Positions 8,505 through 16,266 of a stretch of DNA of 38,499 nt are shown here, piece by piece. Where the stretch lies: contig CANONT010000014.1 in assembly GCA_947567695.1 (NCBI GenBank), forward strand, positions 1 to 38,499. Direction: 5' to 3'. This DNA is from an uncultured Clostridium sp. (GTDB taxonomy: Bacteria; Bacillota; Clostridia; TANB77; CAG-508). Each line of letters starts with the position of its first letter. The stretch's first letter is position 1. Position numbers and translations under genes: made by a program. The notes under the pieces are model-generated. The model saw nothing but the letters and a program-made list of their open reading frames with translations, made no database searches and was not told the DNA's origin.

Positions 8505-8849
8505 TGTGCAATGGGGACGTTTCTTTTTGCACATGATACCCCCGCTTAGGTATTGAAACAGATTGTGGAGAATTCCTTGTTATAAGGGGAGGGGATTTCA
8601 TGCATTTTGTATAAATTCCTCGGCTACCTTGCATGACGTTAACAAATTCTAAAACAAAAGCCACAACAATACCCGAAGACAGGACCCTTTGTGACTTTTG
8701 TTTAAAAATTTGTAAAACTATTTCAGTCGCATTCGTCATTTATAAAAAATGCATGAAGTACCCTCCCATTATGGCAAGGAATGATCCATAGTTTACTTCA
8801 ATGCCTAAGCGGGGGGATTATGTGCAAAAAGAAACGTCCCCATTGCACA
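8505..8849. repeat. 345-bp foldback repeat with 53-bp inverted ends (MITE/REP-like)
   Basis: The ends 8505-8557 and 8849-8797 are inverted copies matching at about 50 of 53 positions. The similarity continues inward: a stretch around TTCATGCATTTT recurs inverted at about 8598 and 8747. Even the centre (CAAAAGCCACAA against TTGTGACTTTTG) pairs, so nearly the whole element can fold into one long hairpin. Each outermost end is itself a small hairpin (TGTGCA...TGCACA) enclosing ATGGGGACG...CTTTT, the same core as the repeats at 29069 and 32432. No ORF in it is convincing. It starts directly after one stop codon and supplies the last codons of the convergent gene. I infer mobilisation by a transposase encoded elsewhere. 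Confidence 0.8.
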
Positions 8850-10388
8850 TTTAATGCCGTCTACGGCAGCAGACATGATGCCACCTGCATAGCCAGCACC
8901 TTCTCCACAAGGATAAATGCCAGAAATGTTAGAAATTAGCTTTTCATTTCTAAGAATTTTTACAGGGGAAGAACTTCTGGTTTCTAATCCGGTTAAAATG
9001 CTATCAGGATTGGCAAAGCCAGAAAGTTTGGTATCAAAAAATTGTATGCCTTGTTTTAAGGTATCTGATACGAATTTTGGCAATATTTCATTTAAGTTAG
9101 CGAATGTAAATCCTGGTTGATAGCTTGGTTTAACTTCACCAATTTGCTGAGTTTTTTGGTTTCTTAGAAAATCTTCTACTCTTTGTACTGGTGCGAAGTA
9201 ATTAGAACCACCAAGGATAAACGCTTTTTCTTCTAAGTTTTTTTGAAAGTAGATTCCGGCTAAAGGAGAGTTGCTATCAAAATCTTCTGGTGTTATATTG
9301 ACTAAAAGAGCGGAGTTGGCATTTTGTCCATCTCTTAAAAAATTACTCATTCCATTTGTTACAATCGTATTAGCTTCACTAGAAGATGCCATAACGACTC
9401 CACCGGGACACATACAGAAAGTGTAGCAAGAACGTCCATTGTCAGCGTGATAGGCTAGTTTATATTCTGCTGGTGGTAAATTTAATTTGGTAATGGTACC
9501 ATATTGTGCTTGGTTAATCCATTTTTGTAAATGTTCTATACGAACACCAACAGAGAAGTTTTTTGCTTCCATGGCGATTCCTTTTTGATAAAGGGTCTCA
9601 AAGGTGTCCCTTGAGCTGTGTCCAATGGCCAAAATGACATGATCGGTTTGGAACAGTTCTTTTGCTTGATTGTGAACAGTGTATACACCTGAAATATGAT
9701 GATTGGTAATTTCAAAATCGACTACTTTAGTGTTAAAATGAAAACTTCCACCTTTTGCTTTGATATATTCTCTCATATTTTTTATAATGTTAATTAAATA
9801 ATCCGTTCCAATGTGAGGTTTTGAAAGATATAGGATTTGTTTTGGTGCTCCAAAATGAACAAATTCTTCCAACACCTTTTGGCAGTAAGGACTGTTAATT
9901 CCAGTTGTTAATTTGCCATCAGAAAAAGTACCAGCACCGCCTTCTCCGAATTGTACATTAGAAGAAGGATTTAATTGTCCTGTTTTTAAAAAATTGTCTA
10001 CCTCTTGTTTTCTTTTTTCAACCGATTGACCTTGCTCTATAATAATTGGCTTGATACCGTTTTGAACCAAAGTAAGAGCAGCAAAAAGACCAGCTGGTCC
10101 AGCTCCTACAATGATGGGACGAGTGGTTAGATTTTTTTGGATTTTGATGGTTGGTATTTCAAATGTTTTTATTTTTGGTAGTTTTTTGTATTTGTTTTCG
10201 TTTTTTACGGCAAGGTCAATGGAATAGTTATAATGAACATCATCTTTTTTTCTGGCATCAATGGATTTTCGTGAGATATGCCAGTTTAAGATGTCATCTT
10301 TTTTGATTCCATGTTTTTTGATTGCATCTTCTAAGACTTCATTGTCTGATAAGTTTTTTCGGATTTTAATATTATTAATTCTTATCAT
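8805..10388 (-). CDS. NAD(FAD)-utilizing dehydrogenase (COG2509-like flavoprotein)
   Basis: The 527-residue protein has an N-terminal lead of about 90 residues and then an FAD-binding Rossmann motif, IIVGAGPAGLFAA. GEGGAGTFSDGKL follows, then CMCPGGVVM, and the C-terminal FAD-contact region GEGAGYAGGIMSAAVDG. This order is typical of the COG2509 oxidoreductases, whose substrates are mostly unknown. The start has AAGGAG in front. The family usually ends soon after AAVDG with a native helix. Here the last 15 or so residues (KCAMGTF... to NPPA) and the TAG stop are encoded by the inverted end of the foldback repeat, so the repeat has replaced the native C-terminus. The core enzyme looks complete. 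Confidence 0.85.
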   Translation of the reverse strand: MIRINNIKIRKNLSDNEVLEDAIKKHGIKKDDILNWHISRKSIDARKKDDVHYNYSIDLAVKNENKYKKLPKIKTFEIPTIKIQKNLTTRPIIVGAGPAGLFAALTLVQNGIKPIIIEQGQSVEKRKQEVDNFLKTGQLNPSSNVQFGEGGAGTFSDGKLTTGINSPYCQKVLEEFVHFGAPKQILYLSKPHIGTDYLINIIKNMREYIKAKGGSFHFNTKVVDFEITNHHISGVYTVHNQAKELFQTDHVILAIGHSSRDTFETLYQKGIAMEAKNFSVGVRIEHLQKWINQAQYGTITKLNLPPAEYKLAYHADNGRSCYTFCMCPGGVVMASSSEANTIVTNGMSNFLRDGQNANSALLVNITPEDFDSNSPLAGIYFQKNLEEKAFILGGSNYFAPVQRVEDFLRNQKTQQIGEVKPSYQPGFTFANLNEILPKFVSDTLKQGIQFFDTKLSGFANPDSILTGLETRSSSPVKILRNEKLISNISGIYPCGEGAGYAGGIMSAAVDGIKCAMGTFLFAHNPPA

Positions 10389-10504
10389 ATGATTCTCCTT
10401 ATTTTAATCATGTTCCTATCTTACACATCAATTATAGCATATGAAATAAAGAATATCATTATAAAATGAAGATTTTATTAATTTCTAAAGAATACTTTTA
10501 TTTT

Positions 10505-10528
10505 CCACATAATTATTATATAATGTGG
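10505..10528 (+). promoter_or_regulatory. Promoter with overlapping palindrome, possible operator
   Basis: CCACAT (10505-10510) and ATGTGG (10523-10528) form an inverted repeat spanning the TATAAT box at 10519-10524, 30 bases before the ATG at 10554. A regulator bound here would block the -10. No such regulator is encoded nearby. Confidence 0.4.
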
Positions 10529-10553
10529 ATAACGAAAATAAATGGGGAAATAT

Positions 10554-11186
10554 ATGGGAAAGAAAATTATTAATTATAGTATAAAAATATTTTGGATCTT
10601 TGTGATTGGCAGTGTATTTGGCTTTTTTGCAGAAATGTTATATGCATTAGTATATACAAGAACCCTAGAAATAAGACAAGGGCTGATTTATGGACCCTTT
10701 ATACAAATATATGGTATGGGAGCTGTGGCTTATTATATATTAATTTCTAATATTCAAGAACCTAAAAAGGCATTTTTTGCTGGTGTTATTATGGGAAGTA
10801 TTTTAGAATATTTATGTTCGTTTTTCCAAGAAATATTTTTTGGTACCATTTCTTGGGATTATTCAGATTTGTTCATGAATTTAAATGGAAGAACAAGTCT
10901 ACTATATGGAGTGTATTGGGGAATTATTGCGGTTGCTTATTTGAAAATTATCTATCCAACTTTTCAAAAGATAGATATTATGATAAATCAAAAGGGATTT
11001 AAAATTGTTACTGTTTTTTTTATGCTGTTTATGACTTTTGATATTACAATTTCTTGTATGGCAGGTAGTCGCCAACAAGAGAGACGTCAAAATATACCTG
11101 CTAAGGGAGCTGTTGATATGTTTTTGGATCGATATTATCCAGATGAATTATTGAATCGAATTTATAATAATAAAAAGGATGTCTAA
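10554..11186 (+). CDS. Putative ABC-transporter permease-like membrane protein (PF06541 family)
   Basis: The protein is about 210 residues with several hydrophobic helices. It begins with a helix containing FGFFAEMLY, followed by RQGLIYGPFIQIYGMGAV and the LEYLCSFFQEIFFG segment. These motifs fit the small membrane family annotated as putative ABC transporter permease (PF06541). No ATPase partner is adjacent and the function is not known. I use ATG 10554 because GGGGAA is 6 bases upstream; an in-frame ATG at 10542 has no good ribosome site. It precedes spoIIID in the same orientation. Confidence 0.75.
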   Translation: MGKKIINYSIKIFWIFVIGSVFGFFAEMLYALVYTRTLEIRQGLIYGPFIQIYGMGAVAYYILISNIQEPKKAFFAGVIMGSILEYLCSFFQEIFFGTISWDYSDLFMNLNGRTSLLYGVYWGIIAVAYLKIIYPTFQKIDIMINQKGFKIVTVFFMLFMTFDITISCMAGSRQQERRQNIPAKGAVDMFLDRYYPDELLNRIYNNKKDV

Positions 11187-11242
11187 CATACTATTTAAAT
11201 GAAAAGTTATATGTGAAAATGATAAAAGAATTTTAAAGTTCT

Positions 11243-11293
11243 AACCCCCCATCTTAAAGAATACAATTAAACAAAAGTATTCAGATGGGGGTT
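11243..11293 (+). promoter_or_regulatory. Long hairpin immediately upstream of the spoIIID start
   Basis: AACCCCC-ATCT (11243-11254) plus GAATAC (11259-11264) pairs with GTATTC (11277-11282) plus AGATGGGGGTT (11283-11293). It ends six bases before the ATG at 11300. The only purine-rich, SD-like stretch (GGGGG) is in its 3' arm, so folding would hide the ribosome site. It could also be a weak terminator for the gene before. Confidence 0.5.
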
Positions 11294-11299
11294 TGCTTA

Positions 11300-11560
11300 A
11301 TGAAATGTATATCAATTGAAGAACGTGCTACGAGTTTGGCACATTATATAATAGATTCAAAAGACACGGTTAGAGGTGCTGCTAAGAAATTTGGCATTTC
11401 AAAATCTACGGTACACAAAGATGTAACACTCAAGAACGGTAGAAATGAAGGACATGTAAGGGTGATTAGTAATCGCCCGATTCCAGAAAATATTGAGATA
11501 AAAAAAGTTTTTCTAGCAGAGAGAAATCCCGTTGTGAAGTTGGGGTTGGTAATTAAATAA
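11300..11560 (+). CDS. spoIIID: spoIIID, 5' part (split by the integrated element)
   Basis: SpoIIID is the small mother-cell DNA-binding regulator of sporulation. The residues from MKCISIEERATSLAHY through TVRGAAKKFGISKSTVHKDV match the SpoIIID N-terminus and helix-turn-helix. After VHKDVT the similarity ends, and about 47 unrelated residues run to a stop at 11560. The missing half, VHKDVSERLKKINP... to RGGMATK, lies at 21841-21987. Joining codon ACG 11408-11410 to GTA 21844-21846 gives an 84-residue SpoIIID. I infer that the present locus cannot make full-length SpoIIID unless the element excises. The left product keeps the HTH but lacks the basic C-terminal region. Confidence 0.88.
   Translation: MKCISIEERATSLAHYIIDSKDTVRGAAKKFGISKSTVHKDVTLKNGRNEGHVRVISNRPIPENIEIKKVFLAERNPVVKLGLVIK
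11408..11425 (+). other. Left attachment site (attL) in spoIIID
   Basis: The site reads ACGGTACACAAAGATGT. It shares GTACA (11411-11415) and, two bases on, AAAGA with the right junction at 21841-21857. Low identity around a short core is normal for large serine recombinases. The exact crossover dinucleotide cannot be fixed, but it lies most likely within GTACA. Confidence 0.75.
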
Positions 11561-11659
11561 ATGTACACCATTTACATATTATTAATTGACAAAATTATGT
11601 AAATACAATATAATAAAATAGAAAAAATTTTTACCTAACAAGGAACTATTAATAAGTAA

Positions 11660-11681
11660 CTTGGAGGGTAAAACCTCCAAG
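11660..11681 (+). promoter_or_regulatory. Small hairpin before the zinc-ribbon gene
   Basis: CTTGGAGG (11660-11667) and CCTCCAAG (11674-11681) form a perfect 8-bp stem with a GTAAAA loop, 9 bases before the GGAGG ribosome site. CCTCC in the 3' arm could alternatively pair with the true SD. No T-tract follows, so it is more likely a translational element than a terminator. Confidence 0.4.
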
Positions 11682-11703
11682 ATAATTTAAGGAGGATATG
11701 AGC

Positions 11704-12000
11704 ATGAAAGTAAAACAGAGTGGAATAAAGCCATCTAAATGGAAAAAAGATGTAAGATGTCCACATTGCCAAGCACTATTAGAAATAACTGTTAAGGACA
11801 TTTCTATTAGAACAGAAGCAAATAGAAATTTCTGGGGAACAAAAAAAATAACAACATTTTTTCGGGTAAAATGTCCAGAATGTAATAGGAAATTTAGAAT
11901 ACCAAAAGAAAATTTGCCAGAAAGAATAATTGATTACTTATATGACCACAGAGATTCGGATGATTTTCTTATAGACTTTTTTACATGCTATTTTTCATGA
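11704..12000 (+). CDS. Small zinc-ribbon protein, unknown function
   Basis: The 98-residue protein has two cysteine pairs, CPHC near residue 21 and CPEC near residue 59, set in a basic chain, which suggests a zinc ribbon. I choose ATG 11704 because it lies 8 bases after GGAGG; the ATG at 11698 is only 2 bases from it. It has one in-frame CGG (11863), clearly read as a normal triplet, because shifting there meets an immediate TAA. It is the first gene of the integrated element and ends before a terminator. No specific function can be assigned. Confidence 0.6.
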   Translation: MKVKQSGIKPSKWKKDVRCPHCQALLEITVKDISIRTEANRNFWGTKKITTFFRVKCPECNRKFRIPKENLPERIIDYLYDHRDSDDFLIDFFTCYFS

Positions 12001-12004
12001 CAAC

Positions 12005-12048
12005 AAGAGAGGAGAGAACTATATTTTAGTACTCTCTTCTTTTGTTTT
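12005..12048 (+). terminator. Terminator after the zinc-ribbon gene
   Basis: AAGAGAG (12005-12011) pairs with CTCTCTT (12032-12038), followed by CTTTTGTTTT. The loop is long, so strength is uncertain. Confidence 0.55.
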
Positions 12049-12210
12049 ATAGATAAATAAAATAAACAGATTTTGCTGTGTTAATAGGTGTAGAAAAATT
12101 ATAAATTACTATAGTTTTATTTTTTTGACTTAAATTATACTAAAAACAATTTTAAAAGCCACAAAATTGAACATGGAGCAAATAAAAACTATACGAAAGG
12201 AGGATTGCAA

Positions 12211-12735
12211 CTGCAAAAATTAAAAGGATTATGGATTCCAGCAGAAATTTTATTAAATGAAGATTTATCAGATAAAGAAAAAATAATACTTGCAATAATT
12301 CTGTATTTAAGTGAAGAAACTAAAAGTTGCTTTGCAAGTAATAAATATATTGCAAACATTGTAAAAGTAACACACGAAAGAGTATCTAAAATTATAAGTT
12401 CACTAAAAGATAAAGGATATGTAGATGTTAAGTTAAAATACAAAACAGATAGTAAAGAAATAGAACAAAGACAAATTATACCTAAGCCCGAAAACATCAA
12501 TAGGTGTAGTAAAAAACACCTAGAGGATATAGATATAAATAACTATTCAGATAGTCAAAAACAACTATACCCTATAGATGATAATGACAAAGATATAATA
12601 AATAATATAAAAAATAAAAAGATAAATAATAATAGTTCGAATAGTAATAAGCAATACAAATCGAACTATAAGGGAAGAGATTATACAAACTTTGACTTTA
12701 CTAAATTATATGCAAATGCAGATGCATTTGTATAG
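12211..12735 (+). CDS. Helix-turn-helix replication-initiator-like protein
   Basis: About 174 residues. The N-terminal half (LKGLWIPAEILLNEDLSDKE) followed by a winged helix-turn-helix is typical of HTH/DnaD-like or plasmid replication proteins of Clostridia elements. The recognition helix is around SNKYIANIVKVTHERVSKII. The second half is low-complexity and rich in Asn, Lys and Asp. The ribosome site AAAGGAGG (12196-12203) is followed by no ATG. TTG 12205 is 1 base away and CTG 12211 is 7 bases away, so I take CTG as the likely start. It precedes the oriT-like region and relaxase gene. It could initiate replication of the excised circle or act as a regulator. Confidence 0.6.
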   Translation: MQKLKGLWIPAEILLNEDLSDKEKIILAIILYLSEETKSCFASNKYIANIVKVTHERVSKIISSLKDKGYVDVKLKYKTDSKEIEQRQIIPKPENINRCSKKHLEDIDINNYSDSQKQLYPIDDNDKDIINNIKNKKINNNSSNSNKQYKSNYKGRDYTNFDFTKLYANADAFV

Positions 12736-12738
12736 ATA

Positions 12739-12784
12739 AAATCAGCAACTAAAGTAGATTAACTACTTATGTAGCTGATTTTTT
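12739..12784 (+). terminator. Terminator after the HTH gene
   Basis: AAATCAGC (12739-12746) pairs with GCTGATTT (12774-12781). An inner stem AAGTAG/CTACTT stacks inside it, and a T-run follows. Confidence 0.75.
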
Positions 12785-12939
12785 AGTTAAAGTTGCAAAT
12801 AGCAATTTTAACTAAAAGCTAAAAAATATGTGCATATTTTTTAGGTAAAGGGGTGTGGGGAAAAATAAATTTTTCCCTGCCACAACAAATACTTTTAGCG
12901 AATAGCGTTAAAAAGTATTGTAGTTGTGTTACAACACAA
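12784..12939 (+). other. oriT: Cluster of inverted repeats, probable oriT of the element
   Basis: Four palindromes sit in the 267-base gap before the MobV relaxase gene. The first is at about 12781-12815 (16-bp arms, one wobble). The second is GGGAAAAAT/ATTTTTCCC at 12858-12877. The third is AATACTTTT/AAAAGTATT at 12888-12919 with a TAGCG-rich loop. The fourth is TTGTGTT/AACACAA at 12924-12939. MobV relaxases nick at inverted repeats just upstream of their own gene, so oriT is the natural reading. The nick site is not identified. Confidence 0.5.
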
Positions 12940-13002
12940 TTCAAAAGAGGAGAAAATTATAAAATTTAGTTGTGTTTATTAGCACGAGCAAGGAGGTAAA
13001 AA

Positions 13003-14190
13003 ATGAGCTATGCGATTATTAGAAATACAAAATACAAAAGAGAAAATTTGAAAGGGATATTTAGACACAATGAAAGAAGAAATAAAAATTATTCAAATGA
13101 TAATATAGATAAAGAAAAATCATATTTGAATTATTCAATAAAATCACCACAATATAGTTACGAAAAAGAATTTGAGAGAATAAGAGAAAAATATAATTTA
13201 AAAGGGCAAATAAAAACTGTAAGTAATATAGCTTGTGAATATATAATAACATCAGATCATGATTTTTTTGAAAGAATAGACGAAGAAGAAACAAAAAGAT
13301 TTTTTGAAACAGCATATAAATTTGTAGTGGAATATAAGAATTTAGGCGAACAATATATTTTATCTGCTAAAGTGCATAGAGATGAACTAACACCTCATAT
13401 GCACTTAATTTTTTTGCCAGTAGTTCATACAACTGATAAAAAAGGAAATGAAATTGAAAAATTAGCTTGTAGTGAGTTTTGGAAAGCAAAAGATAGTTAC
13501 AGACAATTACAAGATGCTTTTTACAAGTATATGGTAGAAAATGGATTTGACTTGCAAAGAGGTTTGCCAAAAGAAGAAACTAATAGACAACATTATTCTG
13601 TTGAAGAGTACAAAAAGATAACAAATTTTAAAGAAACAAAGAAAGTATTAAAAAATATGAAATTAGAGTTACCAGAAGTTCCAGACATTACAGATATTAA
13701 TATAAATAGATTATCAAAGAAAAGAGATGAGAAGATTTTAGAAGAAATTATAAAACCAAAAGATAACTTAATCCAAAATTTATATCAAGATAATATGGAT
13801 TTGCATAAGGAATTATCAAGACAAACAAAGGTTATAGAAGAAGCAGAAAAGTACCAAAAAGAAAGAGATAAAATAATAAGTGATAATGCAAATTTACACA
13901 ATGAAGTAGAACAAATTAAGGCTGAATATAAGCAAAAGGAATTTGATATAGAATGGAAATATAAAACTAAAATTAAAGGTCTAGAAAAAGAGAATAGCAG
14001 ATTAAATAAAATAATAGATAAATTCTATGAAACTATTGATAAATTCATACATTGGATTTGTAAAAAGTTTGATATGGGAGCAGAAGATAATTTAGTTAGA
14101 GATTTTCAAAAAGAAACAAATACTTATTTAGATGCAGGGAAACAATTAAAACACGAAGAAAGAGAGAAAGAGTTGGATCTGGAACGTTAA
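13003..14190 (+). CDS. MobV-family relaxase (Pre/Mob plasmid mobilization protein)
   Basis: The 395-residue protein begins with MSYAIIRNTKYK and has the MobV motif I pattern HNERRNKNY at about residues 23-31. The metal-binding motif HRDELTPHMH is at about residues 125-134, matching HxDExTPHxH of Mob_Pre relaxases. The C-terminal half (about 230-395) is a long charged coiled coil, as in MobM. Relaxases nick oriT, stay bound to the 5' end and pilot the strand to a conjugation apparatus. Here that apparatus would have to come from another element. AGGAGG lies 7 bases before the ATG. The gene is intact. Confidence 0.88.
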   Translation: MSYAIIRNTKYKRENLKGIFRHNERRNKNYSNDNIDKEKSYLNYSIKSPQYSYEKEFERIREKYNLKGQIKTVSNIACEYIITSDHDFFERIDEEETKRFFETAYKFVVEYKNLGEQYILSAKVHRDELTPHMHLIFLPVVHTTDKKGNEIEKLACSEFWKAKDSYRQLQDAFYKYMVENGFDLQRGLPKEETNRQHYSVEEYKKITNFKETKKVLKNMKLELPEVPDITDININRLSKKRDEKILEEIIKPKDNLIQNLYQDNMDLHKELSRQTKVIEEAEKYQKERDKIISDNANLHNEVEQIKAEYKQKEFDIEWKYKTKIKGLEKENSRLNKIIDKFYETIDKFIHWICKKFDMGAEDNLVRDFQKETNTYLDAGKQLKHEEREKELDLER

Positions 14191-14197
14191 TATGGAC

Positions 14198-14247
14198 AAA
14201 TATATTAATAAATTATGAAAAATTATGATTTATTAATATATTTTTTT
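14198..14247 (+). terminator. Terminator after the relaxase gene
   Basis: The arms 14198-14213 and 14228-14243 pair perfectly over 16 AT base pairs, followed by T7. Confidence 0.75.
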
Positions 14248-14324
14248 ATTTTCTATTTTATTGTAAAAGTTGTTAACTTGTGATAATATTGTAACATAAT
14301 GAATAAAGATACAAGGAGTAAAAT

Positions 14325-14813
14325 ATGATTCGTTTAGTAAAGCTAGAAGATATAAGAAGTTTAGCACCAATATATAAAGATTTATATGATGATGCAGATA
14401 TAGGAGAATTTTGGAGTATAGAAAGTGCAGGAAAATTGCTTAAGTATTGGTATGACAAACAACAAGATTTATTTTTTGTAGCAGAAGAAGATGGAAAAGC
14501 AGTTGGAGCAATTATGTCAGGTATTAAACCGTGGTTTGACGGAAATAGATTAGTAGATACAGAATTATTTGTTGCTAAAAATTATCAAGAAAGGCATTTA
14601 GGTAGAGAATTATATAAAAAACATTTATCAGAAGCACAACGAATTTACAAAGCTAAAGTTATAGAATTCCATACTTATGGAGATGAAAATGAATTTCCTC
14701 AAAGTTGGTATAAAAAGATTGGCTTAAATAAAGATAAAGAATTAATAATTATGAATGGCAATATAGAGAAAGTATTGGAACATCTAGAACCAGAAAGAGA
14801 TATGGAAAGGTAA
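14325..14813 (+). CDS. GNAT-family N-acetyltransferase
   Basis: The 162-residue protein fits a GNAT fold. It has an N-terminal MIRLVKLEDIRSLAPIYKDLY, a central strand FFVAEEDGKAVGAIM, an ELFVAKNYQERHLGRELYKKHL stretch that supplies the acetyl-CoA loop (Q/RxxGxG/A-like, here QERHLGRE), and a late W-Y-K-K-I-G-L motif. GNAT enzymes move an acetyl group from acetyl-CoA to an amine; the substrate is unknown. It is followed after 7 bases by the MATE transporter, so the two form an operon and may share a role in resistance or export. This is cargo of the mobile element. Confidence 0.8.
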   Translation: MIRLVKLEDIRSLAPIYKDLYDDADIGEFWSIESAGKLLKYWYDKQQDLFFVAEEDGKAVGAIMSGIKPWFDGNRLVDTELFVAKNYQERHLGRELYKKHLSEAQRIYKAKVIEFHTYGDENEFPQSWYKKIGLNKDKELIIMNGNIEKVLEHLEPERDMER

Positions 14814-14820
14814 AGAAGAA

Positions 14821-16158
14821 ATGGAAGGAAAAGACTTAACAAAAGGAAAACTTTTAAAGAATATGACAATACTATTAATACCATTAATTTTGACCAATTT
14901 GCTAAATTCGATATATAACATTGTAGATGGAATTTGGATTGGAAATCTAATAGGAGAAAGTGGAGTTTCAGCTATTACTAACTGTTATCCACTTACTTTA
15001 ATTGTAACGTCAATATCAACAGGATTAGCTATTGCTACATCAGTATTAGTATCACAATATTATGGTGCAAAAGAAGAAGAAAAATTAAAATCTGTTATGG
15101 GAGTATCATATATAACCACTTTTATAGTAGGAATTATAACGGCGATGTTAATGATATTAACATCGACACTATGGTTAAAATTATTGAATACTCCAAAAGA
15201 AATTTTTGATATAACAAAGCAATACTTAATTATATATCTTATAGGGTTTATATTTAATTATTTACTAACAGTTATTATGGAAGCATTAAGAGCAATAGGA
15301 AACAGTAAAGTTCCATTAATATTTGTAGGAATAAGTACAACTATAAATCTTGTATTAGATCCAATATTAATAAAAATGGGATTAGGAGTTGCAGGAGCTG
15401 GAATTGCTACAGTAATAGCAATGTTAATCGGAACAGTGATTGCAGTAGTATATGTAAACACAAAGAGCAAGTTATTAAAAGTAGATTTTAAATATTTAAA
15501 GTTAAACAAAGAATATATAAAACAGTTCCTAAAGACAGGATTACCAGTAATTGTAGAAGAATGGTTTATAGCAGGAGTTATTTTGCTAGAAGTAAATATT
15601 TCAAATGCTACTGGAGTAATTGGAAGTGCAAGTTATGGAGTTGTAAGTAAATTAGAACAAGTTATAATGGTAATTGGAGCATCTTTTAAAACTATGGCGA
15701 CTGTTACAGTAGGACAATTTATTGGAGATAAGAAAATTAAAGAATCGATTAATGTTATGAAACAGGGATTAAAATTAGTATTAGTACCTACTTTTTTAAT
15801 AATATTAGTAGTATTTGTATTTCCAAGACAGTTTTGCCAGATATTTGTATCTTCAGAAGATGTGATTTCAATGGCTATAATGTATTTGTCAGTTGTAGGA
15901 ATTTCACATATATTACTACCAACTAGACAATTATTACACGGATTTATAGTTGGGACAGGACATACCAAGTTTGTATTATTTTCGGCAACTTTGGCTAGTG
16001 TGGTAGAAGTTACAACAATACTAATATTAAGAAGAACAGATTTGGAAAATTTAGTAGTATTAGGAATAGGAATATTATTATGGGTATTAACAGAGATGAT
16101 ATTGAACGCAATATACTTTTTTTCAAATAAATGGCAACAAGAAGTAATTGAGAAATAA
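14821..16158 (+). CDS. MATE-family multidrug efflux transporter
   Basis: The 445-residue protein has about 12 hydrophobic helices and the MATE opening pattern: LLIPLILTNLLNSIYNIVDGIWIG near residue 20, then TSVLVSQYYGAK near residue 79. Helix 7 onward repeats the half-length MatE domain, with VGQFIGDKKIKES near residue 297. MATE proteins export cationic drugs and other organics using Na+ or H+ gradients. It is the second gene of the GNAT-MATE pair and ends before a bidirectional terminator shared with the DUF6076 gene. No frame disruption is seen. Confidence 0.92.
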   Translation: MEGKDLTKGKLLKNMTILLIPLILTNLLNSIYNIVDGIWIGNLIGESGVSAITNCYPLTLIVTSISTGLAIATSVLVSQYYGAKEEEKLKSVMGVSYITTFIVGIITAMLMILTSTLWLKLLNTPKEIFDITKQYLIIYLIGFIFNYLLTVIMEALRAIGNSKVPLIFVGISTTINLVLDPILIKMGLGVAGAGIATVIAMLIGTVIAVVYVNTKSKLLKVDFKYLKLNKEYIKQFLKTGLPVIVEEWFIAGVILLEVNISNATGVIGSASYGVVSKLEQVIMVIGASFKTMATVTVGQFIGDKKIKESINVMKQGLKLVLVPTFLIILVVFVFPRQFCQIFVSSEDVISMAIMYLSVVGISHILLPTRQLLHGFIVGTGHTKFVLFSATLASVVEVTTILILRRTDLENLVVLGIGILLWVLTEMILNAIYFFSNKWQQEVIEK

Positions 16159-16230
16159 AAAATCACTACTATATCAGAAAAATGTAAAATATAAAAAATA
16201 TTGTGTAAAGTAAAATTCAACTATGATATA

Positions 16231-16266
16231 GATACCACGATTAGAAAATTGTGGTATCTATTTTTT
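16231..16266. terminator. Bidirectional terminator between MATE and DUF6076 genes
   Basis: GATACCAC (16231-16238) pairs with GTGGTATC (16251-16258), followed by a T-rich tail on the plus strand. The stem overlaps the stop codon of the minus-strand gene. Confidence 0.75.

Noticed and set aside
8494..8739. Possible 81-residue minus-strand ORF within the foldback repeat
   Set aside because: It lies wholly in paired repeat sequence, has no ribosome site and no recognisable protein pattern.
11420..11560. spoIIID 5' part as another CGG-type frameshift
   Set aside because: There is no in-frame CGG, and the missing half is found intact 10.4 kb away at the recombinase junction, so insertion explains it.
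15633..16220. 195-residue ORF antisense to the MATE gene
   Set aside because: It overlaps a well-supported transporter gene on the other strand and has no ribosome site or family features.
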